A DNA stretch of 58,039 nt from Halothiobacillus sp. GTDB lineage: Bacteria; Pseudomonadota; Gammaproteobacteria; Halothiobacillales; Halothiobacillaceae. The notes below the pieces were generated by a model, which was not told the origin of the DNA, ran no database searches, and saw nothing but the letters and a program-made list of their open reading frames with translations. Each line of letters starts with the position of its first letter. Positions within the stretch are counted from its first letter, which is position 1. Positions 7,382 to 17,600 of the stretch are shown one piece after another. The stretch lies in contig JAGXIF010000005.1 of NCBI GenBank assembly GCA_024635755.1, forward strand, positions 1 to 58,039, in the 5' to 3' direction. Made by a program: the position numbers and the translations under genes.

Positions 7382-8437
7382 CTAGAGGGCGTGCCAGTCG
7401 TCTGGCTGGCTGTCGGTCATGGCGTCGGCCATGCCGGGGTCGCGCCACGTTTGCCCATTTTGGGTGACGATCAGGGTGCCGTCGAGTCCCAATTTCCGCG
7501 TCATGTCTGCCGCCTGGTCGGGAGAGGCGAGCATCAAGGCGGTTGCCGCGCCGTCGGCGAGGGCGGGGTTGCCGTCGAGCACCGTGGTGCCGGTGTTGGC
7601 GCGGGTGGGGCGTGCGGTGAGCGGGTCGATGATGTGGCCGAAGCGCTTGCCCCGGTATTGGAGGCGGCGCTGGTAGTCCCCCGAACTGCACAAGGCGCGC
7701 CGTCCCCGGACAGTCACGCCGCCCAACACGCCCTCGCCGCGCGGATCACGGATGCCCAGTCGCCATTCGCGGTCGCCCGCACTCCCCAGCGTGTAGAGAT
7801 CGCCACCGGAATCCAGCAGGCAATCCGTGACGCCCAGTTTGCCGATCGCATCCAGCACCCGCCCAGCGGCAAAGCCTTCGGCCAGGGCATTGAAGTCGAA
7901 CTGCACCCGCCGATTGCGCACCACCACGAGATCATCCTCCAGATACACGTCGTCCATCGACGGAGCGTCGGCCAGCCATTTCTCCAAAGCGGCTTCGGTC
8001 GGTGGCGGGGTGGATTGTGACGACTTCCCACCGGAGTCGGCATGGAACCCCCACAGCGCGATCAACCCGCCGATGCTGGGGTCGAAGCGGCCGCCGCTGG
8101 CCGCGTGGATGGGACGGGCGATCCGGATGAGTTCGCGGATGTCCCGCCCTGCCCGAGCCTCGCCGCGCTTAGCCAGTTGCCGGTTGAGACGGGTCAGTTC
8201 GCTTCCCTTCCAGGGGTGCAGGCGCCGATAGAGCGGTTCGACGATTGCCTCGGCGGCGCGGATGGCCGCATTGGCCTGCGCGGCCGGGGTGTCGTGAAAA
8301 CGCAGAGTCCAGACCTGACCGAAGACCATGAAGCCGGCCTCGGTGATCGGTGCGGGGCGCTGGCAGCCGCTCGCCCAGGGCAGGGTGGCCAGCGCCACGA
8401 GCCTACCGAGAAAACGTCGCCGGTCGCGTCCGGTCAC
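7382..8437 (-). CDS. apbE: FAD:protein FMN transferase (ApbE), predicted lipoprotein
   Basis: A 351-residue ApbE that attaches FMN to threonines of periplasmic or membrane subunits such as those of Nqr/Rnf. The start is the GTG at 8437, whose GTGA overlaps the gshB stop; the open frame continues upstream only as a shadow. The N-terminus 'RDRRRFLGRLVALATLP' resembles a twin-arginine signal and is followed by a lipobox-like 'WASGC', so the enzyme is probably anchored on the periplasmic side. Family motifs seen are 'VQFDFNALAEGFAAGRVLD', 'CLLDSGGDLYTLG' and 'FGHIIDPLTARP'. The flavinylated target is not in the window. Confidence 0.87.
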   Translation of the reverse strand: MTGRDRRRFLGRLVALATLPWASGCQRPAPITEAGFMVFGQVWTLRFHDTPAAQANAAIRAAEAIVEPLYRRLHPWKGSELTRLNRQLAKRGEARAGRDIRELIRIARPIHAASGGRFDPSIGGLIALWGFHADSGGKSSQSTPPPTEAALEKWLADAPSMDDVYLEDDLVVVRNRRVQFDFNALAEGFAAGRVLDAIGKLGVTDCLLDSGGDLYTLGSAGDREWRLGIRDPRGEGVLGGVTVRGRRALCSSGDYQRRLQYRGKRFGHIIDPLTARPTRANTGTTVLDGNPALADGAATALMLASPDQAADMTRKLGLDGTLIVTQNGQTWRDPGMADAMTDSQPDDWHAL

Positions 8438-9426
8438 GGCGACCCGTGGGTCCTGCTGTGCTCGGTCCCATGCTCGGCCACCCGTTCGGCGAGGTAATCC
8501 AGCAGCCGGCCGGTGACATCGGTGCCCGTCGCTGCCGTGATTTCCCGCGCGCAGGTGGGGCTGGTGACGTTGATCTCGGTCAGCCAGTCGCCGATCACAT
8601 CCAGGCCGACGAACCAGTGGCCGCGCTCGGCCAGCCATGGGCCCACCGTCGCGGCGATCTCACGGTCGCGTGGGCGCAGCGGCACCACTTCGCCACGTCC
8701 GCCGGCTGCCAGGTTGGCGCGGAAGCTCCGTTGTCCCGGGATGCGCAGCAGGGCGTGATCGACCGGTTCGCCGTCGATCAGCAGCACGCGGCGGTCGCCG
8801 GTGCGGATTTCCGGCAGGTAGCGCTGCGCCATGACCAGCTCGGTCTGGTCGTGTGTCATGACCTCGAGGATGACCTGGGTGTTGACGTCCTCCTCGCTGA
8901 CCTTGAAGACGGAGCTGCCGCCCATGGCGTCCAGGGGCTTGACCACGATCTCGCCCTGTTCGGCGGCGAAGGCGCGGAGCTGCTCGATCGAGCGGGTCAC
9001 CACCGTCGGCGGGCAGAATTGCGGGAAGTGCTGCGCCAGCAACTTCTCGTTGGCCGCGCGCACGGCATCCGGCCGGTTGGCGACCACCACACCGGCCTGT
9101 TCGGCGAGTGCCAGAAGGCCGGTGACGTAGTGATAATTCAGGTCGATCGGTGGGTCCTGACGCTGGAGGATGATGTCGAAGGCGGTCAGGTCGTGTACCT
9201 GGTGCTCGCCCAGCTCGTAGAATCGCTCGGCGGCGTCGAACACGCTCACCGGGGCGCAGGTCGCCCGTGGGCGGCCGTCGGCGAAGAAGATCCACTCGGG
9301 CTCGATATACCAGCACTCCCAGCCGCGCGCCTGGGCGCTCAGCAGCATGGCAAAGGAGGTGTCCTTGTAGGCCTTGATCCGCTCGATCGGGTCCATCACG
9401 ACGGCGATGCGCAGGTTCCTGGGCAT
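8434..9426 (-). CDS. gshB: Glutathione synthetase
   Basis: A 330-residue ATP-grasp ligase that joins glycine to gamma-glutamylcysteine. Typical features are the N-terminal 'VVMDPIERIKAYKDTSFAML', 'VVKPLDAMGGSSVFKV' in the ATP-grasp core and 'GLDVIGDWLTEINVTSPTC' near the C-terminus. Length matches the bacterial family. It follows gshA by 35 bases, and its stop overlaps the apbE start, so all four genes of the operon are probably made together. The protein acts in the cytosol. Confidence 0.95.
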   Translation of the reverse strand: MPRNLRIAVVMDPIERIKAYKDTSFAMLLSAQARGWECWYIEPEWIFFADGRPRATCAPVSVFDAAERFYELGEHQVHDLTAFDIILQRQDPPIDLNYHYVTGLLALAEQAGVVVANRPDAVRAANEKLLAQHFPQFCPPTVVTRSIEQLRAFAAEQGEIVVKPLDAMGGSSVFKVSEEDVNTQVILEVMTHDQTELVMAQRYLPEIRTGDRRVLLIDGEPVDHALLRIPGQRSFRANLAAGGRGEVVPLRPRDREIAATVGPWLAERGHWFVGLDVIGDWLTEINVTSPTCAREITAATGTDVTGRLLDYLAERVAEHGTEHSRTHGSP

Positions 9427-9461
9427 GAGGCGGGCTCCGCTTGGGGGTGGGTCGGTGGAGT

Positions 9462-10796
9462 TCAGTCGTCGGTGGATCGATCACCCAGCAGGTCCTGCTG
9501 TTCGCGTGCGGCGGCCAGCAGCGCCAGGCGCGCCACCACGCCGTAGCAGTACAGGCGGTTCTGATCGCTGTCGGGCGAGGCGTCCGGCGCCGGCGTCACG
9601 CAGGACTGCGTGAACGGCAGCGGCACGAATTCGGCGCCCGGTGAATTGAGGTTCTCGCTGCGCCCTTTTTTGGTGTGCACGCGGTAGAAACCGCCGACGA
9701 CATGGCGGTCGATCATGTAGAGGACCGGTTCGGCCACATGCCCATTGCTGCCCAGACACTCGAAGCTGTAGATGCCCTCCTGAATCAGGACGCGGTTGAT
9801 GTCGCGGCCATCTTTGGAGGCGGCCATGCGGGTGCGCTGCTTGCGATTGAGACCGGTCACGTCCTCGGCCGACTGGGCCATCATCACGCCCATGCCGTAG
9901 GTGCCGGCATCGGCCTTGATCACCACGAAGGGTTTCTCGCGGATATCCAGCTCGTCGTACTTGGCCTGAATGTTCGCCAGCATCTCGCCCACCTTTTCCT
10001 GCAGGCAGGCCTCGCCCTCGCGCTTCATGAAGTCGATCTGGCCGCAGTCGAGGATCATCGGCGCCAGATGCCAGGGGTCCAGGTCGATCAGCTCGGCGAG
10101 TTCCGAGCTCAGTGTCTGGTAATGGCTGAAGTGGTTGAACTTCGAGCGGTTCCACCACCCCAGTTCGGCCGGCGGTACCACGGTCTGCTCCAGGTCCTCG
10201 AGGATCTCCTCGCGTCCGCTGGAGAGATCGTTGTTCAGCACGATGGTGCAGGGGGAGAAATCACCCACCTCGATGCGGCGACCGACCCGGGTGATCGGGT
10301 GTTGCACCAGTTGGCGGCCCGACGGCAGGTCGAAGGTCAACGGCTCGTCGATGGCGTCGAGCGAGCCGACGCGTGCTTCGAAGCCGGCTAGTTCGAACAG
10401 CTCCGTCATGGTGGCCAGCGATTCGAGGTAGAACTGGTTGCGCGTGTGGCGCTCGGGAATGATGAGCATGCCGCGCGCGTCGGGGCAGGCATGCTCGACG
10501 GCCGACTGGATCGCCTGTACCACCAGCGGGTCGAAGCTGTGATTGAGGTTGTTGAAGCCGGCCGGGAACAGGTTGGTGTCGACTGGCCCCAGCTTGTAGC
10601 CGGCATTACGCAGGTCGACCGAGGCATAGAACGGGGCGGGGGTGCGGCGCCACTGGTCGCGGAACCAGGTCTCGATCCGGCGGCGATTCTCGATGATGTG
10701 CGATTCGATCATCAAGAGCGGCCCGCAGTAGCTCGCCTCAAGCTCCGGGGTCTGTTCGCCGGTGTCGAGTTGCAAGGCTGAGTGGTTGTTTGTCAT
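9462..10796 (-). CDS. gshA: Glutamate-cysteine ligase, proteobacterial (Acidithiobacillus-like) type
   Basis: A 444-residue enzyme making gamma-glutamylcysteine, the first step of glutathione synthesis. It is not the E. coli GshA type. It resembles the separate family found in Acidithiobacillus, Xanthomonas-related and purple sulphur lineages, with 'GMLIIPERHTRNQFYLESL', 'VVIKADAGTYGMGVMMAQS' and 'VLIQEGIYSFECLGSNGHVA'. The start at 10796 (MTNNHSALQL) is chosen because sequence upstream in the same frame lies over the divergent promoter region and is Arg-rich. It begins the operon with gshB, apbE and tonB, divergent from pilG. Confidence 0.88.
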   Translation of the reverse strand: MTNNHSALQLDTGEQTPELEASYCGPLLMIESHIIENRRRIETWFRDQWRRTPAPFYASVDLRNAGYKLGPVDTNLFPAGFNNLNHSFDPLVVQAIQSAVEHACPDARGMLIIPERHTRNQFYLESLATMTELFELAGFEARVGSLDAIDEPLTFDLPSGRQLVQHPITRVGRRIEVGDFSPCTIVLNNDLSSGREEILEDLEQTVVPPAELGWWNRSKFNHFSHYQTLSSELAELIDLDPWHLAPMILDCGQIDFMKREGEACLQEKVGEMLANIQAKYDELDIREKPFVVIKADAGTYGMGVMMAQSAEDVTGLNRKQRTRMAASKDGRDINRVLIQEGIYSFECLGSNGHVAEPVLYMIDRHVVGGFYRVHTKKGRSENLNSPGAEFVPLPFTQSCVTPAPDASPDSDQNRLYCYGVVARLALLAAAREQQDLLGDRSTDD

Positions 10797-10873
10797 CGGG
10801 TTTTTGTTCCAGTCTTCACAGGATGGCACCGCGGTCCGCAGCGGCGCGGTAATCGATCGCCCCATTGTAAACG

Positions 10874-10887
10874 ATGGCCCGGGCCAT
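10874..10887. promoter_or_regulatory. Perfect palindrome between gshA and pilG, possible operator
   Basis: ATGGCCCGGGCCAT is a perfect 14-base palindrome. It lies 78 bases before the gshA start and about 30 bases before the predicted pilG promoter. Position and symmetry suit a dimeric regulator of the divergent genes. No known consensus matches, and high GC makes short palindromes commoner than usual. Confidence 0.3.
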
Positions 10888-10918
10888 TGTTTCCGCCGCC
10901 GCCTTTGGTGACGGGCGT

Positions 10919-10947
10919 TTGCCAAAGCCGGGCACGTTGGTTACATT
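10919..10947 (+). promoter_or_regulatory. Candidate sigma-70 promoter of the pil-chp cluster
   Basis: TTGCCA (10919-10924) and TACATT (10942-10947) are separated by 17 bases and lie about 45 bases before the pilG start. This is the best consensus match in the gshA-pilG gap. Confidence 0.5.
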
Positions 10948-10993
10948 CCGGCAGGACGTACGGCAAGAATCTGCCCGCAGCAAGGACGAAGAC

Positions 10994-11425
10994 ATGGAAG
11001 CGACAGACAATCACGCGGGCCTCGACGGCCTGAGAGTCCTGGTGGTCGACGACAGCAAGACCATCCGGCGTACCGCAGACAGCATCCTCAGCAAGGCAGG
11101 CTGCGAGGTGGAAAGCGCGATCGACGGATTCGACGCGTTGGCCCGGATCGGCGGCTTCGACCCCGACGTGGTCATCATCGACATCCTCATGCCCCGCCTC
11201 GATGGCTATCAGACCACGGCCCTGATCAAGAACAACGATCGTTTCGCCGACACCCCGGTCATCCTCCTGTCCAGCAAGGACAGCATCTTTGACAAGGCCC
11301 GCGGACGCATCGTCGGCGCTTCCGACTATCTCACCAAGCCGTTCAACAGCGACGAGATCCTCGCGGCTGTCGAGCGGTTCGCCGAAGACCATCCGGTCGC
11401 CGACGAAGGAACCGTGGCCGGCTGA
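10994..11425 (+). CDS. pilG: PilG-type response regulator of type IV pilus chemosensory system
   Basis: A 143-residue single-domain CheY-like regulator. Receiver hallmarks are present: acidic pair and 'VLVVDDSKTIRRTADSIL', phospho-acceptor Asp in 'VVIIDILMPRLDGYQ', 'PVILLSSKD' and the Lys of 'DYLTKPFNSDEIL'. The start at 10994 (MEATDNHAGL) is chosen because the frame upstream crosses the promoter. In Pseudomonas PilG controls pilus extension through the assembly ATPase and cAMP. Its position next to glutathione synthesis genes mirrors the gshB-pilG order of Pseudomonas aeruginosa, and it heads the cluster pilG-pilH-pilI-pilJ-chpA-chpC. Confidence 0.9.
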   Translation: MEATDNHAGLDGLRVLVVDDSKTIRRTADSILSKAGCEVESAIDGFDALARIGGFDPDVVIIDILMPRLDGYQTTALIKNNDRFADTPVILLSSKDSIFDKARGRIVGASDYLTKPFNSDEILAAVERFAEDHPVADEGTVAG

Positions 11426-11504
11426 ACGTCGATCGTTTCATGGCGGCGCCGCGCTGACCGTGGCGTCGTCGGTATCACGCGGAATTTTCTACGAGGACAG
11501 GGTA

Positions 11505-11867
11505 GTGGCTCATATTGTTGTCATTGATGACTCGCCGACCGAGGTCTACGTGCTCCAGTCGATTCTGGAACGCCAGGGGCACAAGGTCTCCGTCGCCAAC
11601 AGCGGAGAAGAAGGCATCGAGGTGGTCCGAAACGAACGCCCGGATGCCGTGCTGATGGACGTGGTCATGCCGGGAATGAACGGCTTTCAGGCGACGCGCA
11701 CCCTGAGCAAGGACGAGGCGACGGCCGACATCCCGGTGATCATCGTCACCACCAAGGATCAGCAGACCGACCGCATATGGGGCATGCGCCAGGGCGCGAA
11801 GGAATACCTGGTCAAGCCGGTCAAGGAGGCGGACCTGGTCGCCGTGCTCAAGACGGTGATCGGCTGA
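11505..11867 (+). CDS. pilH: PilH-type response regulator
   Basis: A 120-residue receiver-only protein. A GTG start at 11505 gives the canonical PilH opening with 'HIVVIDDSPTEVYVLQSIL'. The sequence upstream in frame lies inside or just after pilG and looks non-coding. The phospho-Asp is in 'AVLMDVVMPGMNGFQATRTL', followed by 'PVIIVTTKDQQTDRIWGMRQ' and 'GAKEYLVKPV'. PilH in Pseudomonas favours pilus retraction and acts as a phosphate sink for ChpA. It lies four bases before pilI, so the two are likely translated together. Confidence 0.9.
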   Translation: MAHIVVIDDSPTEVYVLQSILERQGHKVSVANSGEEGIEVVRNERPDAVLMDVVMPGMNGFQATRTLSKDEATADIPVIIVTTKDQQTDRIWGMRQGAKEYLVKPVKEADLVAVLKTVIG

Positions 11868-11871
11868 CATC

Positions 11872-12420
11872 ATGCAGCACACACAGGACGTGTTCGACTA
11901 CCTCGGCTGGATCGTCTCCCAGGTTGAGCAGCATGCGGTTGGCCTGCCGCGGGTGGACGATCACGTCAAGACCTGGCAGGGCATCCTGTTCGCCGTGCAA
12001 GGCCGGCGCATGCTCGTGGCGCTCGACGAGGTCCGTGCCATCCTGGCCCCGCCCCGGATGGTCACGCTCCCGGGCGCCCGCGACTGGGTTGTCGGCCTGG
12101 CCAACCTGCGCGGCGAATTGACGGGCGTGTTCGACTTGGGCCGATTCTGGTTCGATGCCCCGACCCCCGCTTCGCGGCACAGCATCGTCTTTCTGGCGAA
12201 GCACGCCGTGGCCGCCTCGGCCTTCTTGGTGGACCGTTCCTACGGCATCCGCCAGGTCGCCTACGGGGAGGAACGGCCATTGAGCGATTCCGAGCATCAC
12301 GGTGACTTGGCAGCCCTGCCGGGCTTCCATCAGGAAGTGCGCCTCAACGAAGAATGGCTGCCGGTGCTGGAGTTCGGTTCCCTGCTGGAAAACGACGGCT
12401 TTCTCAACGTGGTGGCGTAA
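11872..12420 (+). CDS. pilI: PilI, CheW-like coupling protein
   Basis: A 182-residue CheW-domain protein. The CheW fold is marked by 'GILFAVQGRRMLVALDEV', 'ILAPPRMVTLPGARDWVVGL' and 'NLRGELTGVFDLGRFW'. It should couple the PilJ receptor to the ChpA kinase at the inner membrane near the cell pole. Gene order (four bases after pilH, 62 bases before pilJ) supports PilI rather than a flagellar CheW. Confidence 0.9.
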   Translation: MQHTQDVFDYLGWIVSQVEQHAVGLPRVDDHVKTWQGILFAVQGRRMLVALDEVRAILAPPRMVTLPGARDWVVGLANLRGELTGVFDLGRFWFDAPTPASRHSIVFLAKHAVAASAFLVDRSYGIRQVAYGEERPLSDSEHHGDLAALPGFHQEVRLNEEWLPVLEFGSLLENDGFLNVVA

Positions 12421-12482
12421 GCGGGACGGCGTCAGGAATTTCCGCAAGCAACCAAATAACGATGAATTCCATTCAGGAGTAA

Positions 12483-14528
12483 ATGGCAACTATGAGTCTT
12501 GGCGCACGGATGGGCGGCATCAGCCGCAAGATACTGGTCCTCGTAGTACTTGCGGTGTTGGCCTTGGTCGCGACGGTGGTCGTGTTCATCTACTCGGCAC
12601 AGCGGGATCAAGACTTCCTCGATCGACGGCTGGCGAGTGCGGAGCTCGAACGGAGTTCCCAGGAACTGACCATCGAGGTGTTGCGGGCCATCCGCGGCAA
12701 TCCGGGGGCATTCGACCGGATACAGTCGATCCGAGGGCAGTTCTCCGACAACCTCGATGCCCTTCAGGGGCAGGACCCCGAGCAGCCGCAACTGGCCGTT
12801 CCGGCCAGCCGCGACAACCTGATCGGGCGGGTGGATTCGCACTGGTCGAACTACAACGAATCCCTGAGCAAGGTGCTGGAGGGCAAGGATGCGATCCTGA
12901 GTGTCGGCGAGCAGTCCGATCAGATCGGCCAGATCCTGCCTGATTTGACGGCCGCCTCCGACGAGGTGGTGCAGACCCTGGTCGCCAATGACGCCCCCAG
13001 TCACGTCATCTACCTGGCCACGCGCCAGCTGATGTTCATCGAACGCATAGGCACCACCCTGGACGAAATCACAGGGGGTGGCGACGAGGCGGTGAACGCC
13101 TCCGAACGCTTCGGCCGGGATGTCGCCCTGTTCGGCGGTGTGCTCAACGGCCTGCTCAACGGCAACCGCATGGCCCCCCGAGTGAGTGACCCCGAGGTGC
13201 GTGATGGCCTGCGCGAGGTGGGCGTGCTGTTTGCGACCGTCAACCAACTGGTGTCGGCGGTTCTCGAACAAGCCCCAGCCCTGCTGGCCGCCAACCAGGC
13301 CGCCCGCGAGATCGACCGCATCTCCGGGGACTTTACTGCCGCCACCTCCGAGTTGGCCCGCACGCTGGCCGAAGACCAGAACAAGGCCGCGCAATTCATC
13401 TACCTGGGTTACGCCACGGGCGGCATTGCCCTGCTTCTTCTTCTCTGGCTCGGCATCACTCTGGTGCGTGAGTCGCGCATGGCGCTGGCCGAGACCGAGG
13501 CCACCAACCAGCGGAACCAGGCGGCCATCCTGCGCCTGCTCGACGAGATGATGACGCTGGCGGATGGCGACCTGTCGACACACACCACGGTCACCGAGGA
13601 CATCACCGGCGCGATCGCCGACTCGGTCAACTACACCATCGACGCCCTGCGTGACCTGGTAGGCACCATTAACGGCACCTCGGTGCGGGTCGCCGATGCG
13701 GTGCGCAACTCGCAGGACAGCTCGCGTGCACTGGCCGAGAAATCGCGTGGCCAGGCACAGCGGATCACCGAAATCTCCGATGCCATCGCCCAGATGGCCG
13801 ACGAGATCGAGAGCGTGTCGGTCAGTGCCCAGCAGTCGGCCGAGATCGCCGAATCCTCGGTCAACGTGGCCCACCGCGGTGGCGATGCGGTCCGCCAGAC
13901 CATCAAGGGTATGAACCAGACCCGCGAGCAGATCCAGGAAACCTCCAAGCGGCTCAAGCGGCTGGGTGAGTCTTCCCAGGAGATCGGCGATATCGTCGGC
14001 CTGATCACCGACATTGCTGACCAGACCAACATCCTGGCCCTCAACGCGGCCATCCAGGCGGCCATGGCCGGCGAGGCCGGGCGAGGCTTCGCGGTGGTCG
14101 CCGACGAGGTCCAGCGCCTGGCTGAGCGTGTCAGTGACGCGACCCGTCAGATCGAGCTTCTGGTGAACACCATCCAGACGGATACCTCCGAGGCGATGCT
14201 CGCCATGGAGCAGACCACCTCCAACGTCGTCGACGGCGCCACACTGGCCGAGAATGCCGGCAAGGCCCTCTCCGAGATCGAAAGTGTCTCCCTCAAGCTT
14301 TCCGAGCAGATCAACGACATCACCTCGGTGGCGCAGAAAGAGGCCTCGGTGGCCACGGATCTGCGCGAGGCCGTCAACCGGATCAGCCAGGAGACTCACC
14401 AGACAGCGGAGAATGCCACCCTCGCGGCCGATGAAATCGGCGAATTGGGCTCACTCTCCGAAGAGCTCAACCGGTCGGTGGCCGGCTTCAGCATGCCGGA
14501 GCGGGACGAGCCGTCGACCCAGGACTGA
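12483..14528 (+). CDS. pilJ: PilJ, methyl-accepting chemoreceptor of the Pil-Chp system
   Basis: A 681-residue receptor. One membrane helix lies near residues 16-38, a long periplasmic helical part follows, and a second helix spans roughly 304-327 ('[16 protein letters not shown]'). A HAMP-like region comes next, then a signalling domain with the hairpin tip '[18 protein letters not shown]' and '[20 protein letters not shown]' (residues ~507-556). It is thought to sense pilus subunits or surface contact. AGGAG lies just before 12483; ATG 12492 is an equally reasonable start. No methyltransferase or methylesterase gene accompanies it, so adaptation may not use methylation. Confidence 0.92.
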   Translation: MATMSLGARMGGISRKILVLVVLAVLALVATVVVFIYSAQRDQDFLDRRLASAELERSSQELTIEVLRAIRGNPGAFDRIQSIRGQFSDNLDALQGQDPEQPQLAVPASRDNLIGRVDSHWSNYNESLSKVLEGKDAILSVGEQSDQIGQILPDLTAASDEVVQTLVANDAPSHVIYLATRQLMFIERIGTTLDEITGGGDEAVNASERFGRDVALFGGVLNGLLNGNRMAPRVSDPEVRDGLREVGVLFATVNQLVSAVLEQAPALLAANQAAREIDRISGDFTAATSELARTLAEDQNKAAQFIYLGYATGGIALLLLLWLGITLVRESRMALAETEATNQRNQAAILRLLDEMMTLADGDLSTHTTVTEDITGAIADSVNYTIDALRDLVGTINGTSVRVADAVRNSQDSSRALAEKSRGQAQRITEISDAIAQMADEIESVSVSAQQSAEIAESSVNVAHRGGDAVRQTIKGMNQTREQIQETSKRLKRLGESSQEIGDIVGLITDIADQTNILALNAAIQAAMAGEAGRGFAVVADEVQRLAERVSDATRQIELLVNTIQTDTSEAMLAMEQTTSNVVDGATLAENAGKALSEIESVSLKLSEQINDITSVAQKEASVATDLREAVNRISQETHQTAENATLAADEIGELGSLSEELNRSVAGFSMPERDEPSTQD

Positions 14529-14633
14529 GTCGGACGAATGGTCATGGCCCGGCCGGGACTCCGATTCCGGCAACGGACTGGTCGAGACGCGGATATTCCA
14601 GCAGGCGGGACGCCCTAAGGCGGTATAACTAAG

Positions 14634-17600
14634 ATGCGGACAGAAAGGAAAGTCGACGCCATCGTTTTCGACTGGCTCCGAGAGGGGCTCGAAGAGAGGC
14701 TGGTCGAGCTGCTTAGGGCCCTCGAGCAGCTTTCCGAGGGCGAGAACGTCACCGAACATGTCTTCGATGCGACCCAGGCGTTGCAGACGCTGGATCGTGT
14801 CTTTTCCATGGTCGACATCCAGTTGGTGCGGGTGCTGGTGCGTACCCAGCTGGCGGCGCTCGAGCCGCTGGAGAACGACGGTGACGAGAACGCCATCTCG
14901 GCGCAGATCGAGTCGGCGGCCCTGCTTCAGGCCCTGCTTGACCGGATGTCCGCCGGCGCGCCGATCAATCCGGCCAGCCTGCTGCCGATGGTCAATCGGT
15001 TGCGTTCGACCCTCAAGCAGGCTCCCCTGACCGCCCGTGAGCTGGCGGCCAGGTCCTTCCTGCTGCAAGCCGAGCACGAGCTTGGCAAGCGCCCCCATCA
15101 CAACGACGGCATGGACGATGAACGCCGCCTGCGCCCGCTGCTTCGGCAGATGGAGCGGGAAGTGCTCTCGGTCATGCGTGATGACTGGACCGTCCTGCCG
15201 AGGTTGCGGGACCTGTCCATGCAGATCATCGCCAATGAACCGAGCCGCAGCGCCATTATCGCGATCCGCGTCTTCGGTGATCTGCTGCGCCTGACGGAGA
15301 CGGACGCCGACCGTTACAGCCCCGTGCTCAAGCGGGCGGTCGGGCGCGTGTTGCAGTTGTTCCGCCTCCAGCTTTCCGGTCGGAGCGAAGTGGTGATCAA
15401 TCACGCCGGCCTGGATCTGGGGGGCTCTGTGCTGTTGTCGTTGCTCGACCTGGTCGACGACGACACCGCTATCGGCGAGGACAGCGCCGCCGAGTGGCGC
15501 GCCCAGCTGTCCCAGGCGGACGGGGTGGCGCATTTCGTGGGGCTGAATGCCGAGGCACTCCATGCCGCGGCCCGGGCGCTGGAAGAAGAGTTGCTCGCCA
15601 CCCAGGATGTGCTCGACCTGTTCGTCCGTGGCAACCGCGAGGATCTCGAGCCGCTGGGGCGCATCCTGACAAAGTTCGAGCAGATGGCTGGGGTGTTGGG
15701 CACCCTGGGTTATGTGGCCGCCGCGGATGCCCTCGATGCCAGCCGGGAACGCCTGCTGGCGGTGACCCGCGGGGCGGAGTTGCTCGACGACGCCTTGCTG
15801 ATGGATCTGGCCGGGACGGTGATGCTGGTCGAGCAAGTCATCAACGGCATCCCCGAGTGCATGACCAGCCTGGACCGGGCGACCCGGCTCAGCGACCAGA
15901 CCGTATCGCGCTCGATCGGCGCCATTGCCAAGGCGGCCTACGACAACCTGGGCGAGGCACGCGAGAAGATCGATGCCGGCATGGCCGGGCAGTCGGTGCC
16001 AGACAGCTCCCAGGGTGGCGATCCCTTTGCCCAGGCGGCCGACATGCTCACCGGCATCACCGAGGTCCTGCGGTTGTCGGGGCGGGATGCCGCCACGCCG
16101 CTGGTCGAGGCACTGGCTCGCTGGGCCAGGGCGCAGGAATTCGGCACCCCGTTCGGGAACGAGCACACGCTCGCCGCCCTGAGCGAGATTTTCGCTGCAC
16201 TTGAGTTCTATCTGGAAAACCTGCGTGACTTCCAGAAGGAAATCGCGCGCTTCCTCGACGGACCCAAGCAACGCATCGGCGACCTGCTGGGTGCCATCGA
16301 GGGCGAGGACACTGATCTAACCGCGAAGAATGCCGAGGCTCCCGAGTCCGCCGTGGCCGAGGAAGATCGGTCCGGCGAGCAGGCAGAGGTGGCGCCAACG
16401 ACCAACGTCGACGAGAGCCTGCCCAGCGCCGACGAACTGATTTCATTCTGGCAAGTGGAGCAGGATGAGACCCCCGGCGGCTTGACCGAACCCAGCGCCG
16501 ATGAAGTGGCCGCAGGGGGCGCCGAATCTGCGCCGGGCGAGCCGCTGGGTGAGGCATTGGATTTCGCCCTGGATGAAGGGGATCGCGAGCAACGAACCGA
16601 GCCGGCGCCGAGCGGCGGCGAGTCGAGTCATGACCTCCCGGACGACGCCGAGGCGATGCCCGAGCTGCCCACCGCCCCGGCGGATGCCGCGGCGAAACAG
16701 AGCTCGGCTGAATCGTCACAAGCCGCTGCCGAGGCGGCGGAGCTGGAGTCGCTATGGTTGCCCGAGGGGGCGGCTGAAGAGCCGGAGGCGAGCGAATCCA
16801 CCGACTCCGTCCCTGACCTGACCGAGCTGCCGCAGGCGACAGAGGAGTCCGAGCCATCCTCCGCCGAATCGCCGGTCGATCTGGATGGTGGTTTGGACTT
16901 CGAGCAGTCGGAGGCTACCCCGGCCGAGTCCGCCCGTGAAGGCGCAGCCGATGAGCCGGCGGTCGATGCCGATCTGGACGCCTCGGTTCCCTCCTTGGGA
17001 GAGGACGCCGACGCGGGACAGCCGACAAACGAGGGGGACGCGGCCGCCGACCCCGCTACGCCGGATGACCTGGCGCTGGCCGAAGCCGAAGAGACCGAGC
17101 CCGGCGCACTCGACGCGGCGCTCGACTTCAGTGTGGCCGATGACCAGGCCGAGCAGCGCGAGGAAACCGCCGCCACGCTGGAAGGCGAGACGCCCGCCGA
17201 GGAAGACCGGCGCAGCGATATCGACTCGATGTCGACCGACCTGCCCGATCAGAAGGCCGTTGCGCCGGAAATGCCGCAAGACATGATCGAGACGGGTGAG
17301 CCCGAGGCGCTCGCCCCCGTCACTGACGAAGTCGAGGCCGAGGCGAATCAGGCCGAGGTGGCCCCGGCAAACGAAGAAGGCGTTGCGGACAAGGCCGCTG
17401 GGGAGCCGGAGGAGATCGTTCCTGACGGACAGGATGGCGCTGAGGGCATCGATCTGTCCGAGGCCGAAACGGCCGAGCCCCAAGCGCTGGATGCGGCACT
17501 CGACTTTGGCGTGACCGATGACCAGGCCGAGCAGCGCTTGGCGGACGCCGAAGACGCCAGGCGCGAGGGCGAGACGCCGCCGTCGTTGGCCGAGGCGGAC

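Noticed and set aside
12432..14399. 655-codon minus-strand frame opposite pilJ
   Set aside because: It lies entirely over a well-conserved receptor gene, has no recognisable domain and no ribosome-binding site.
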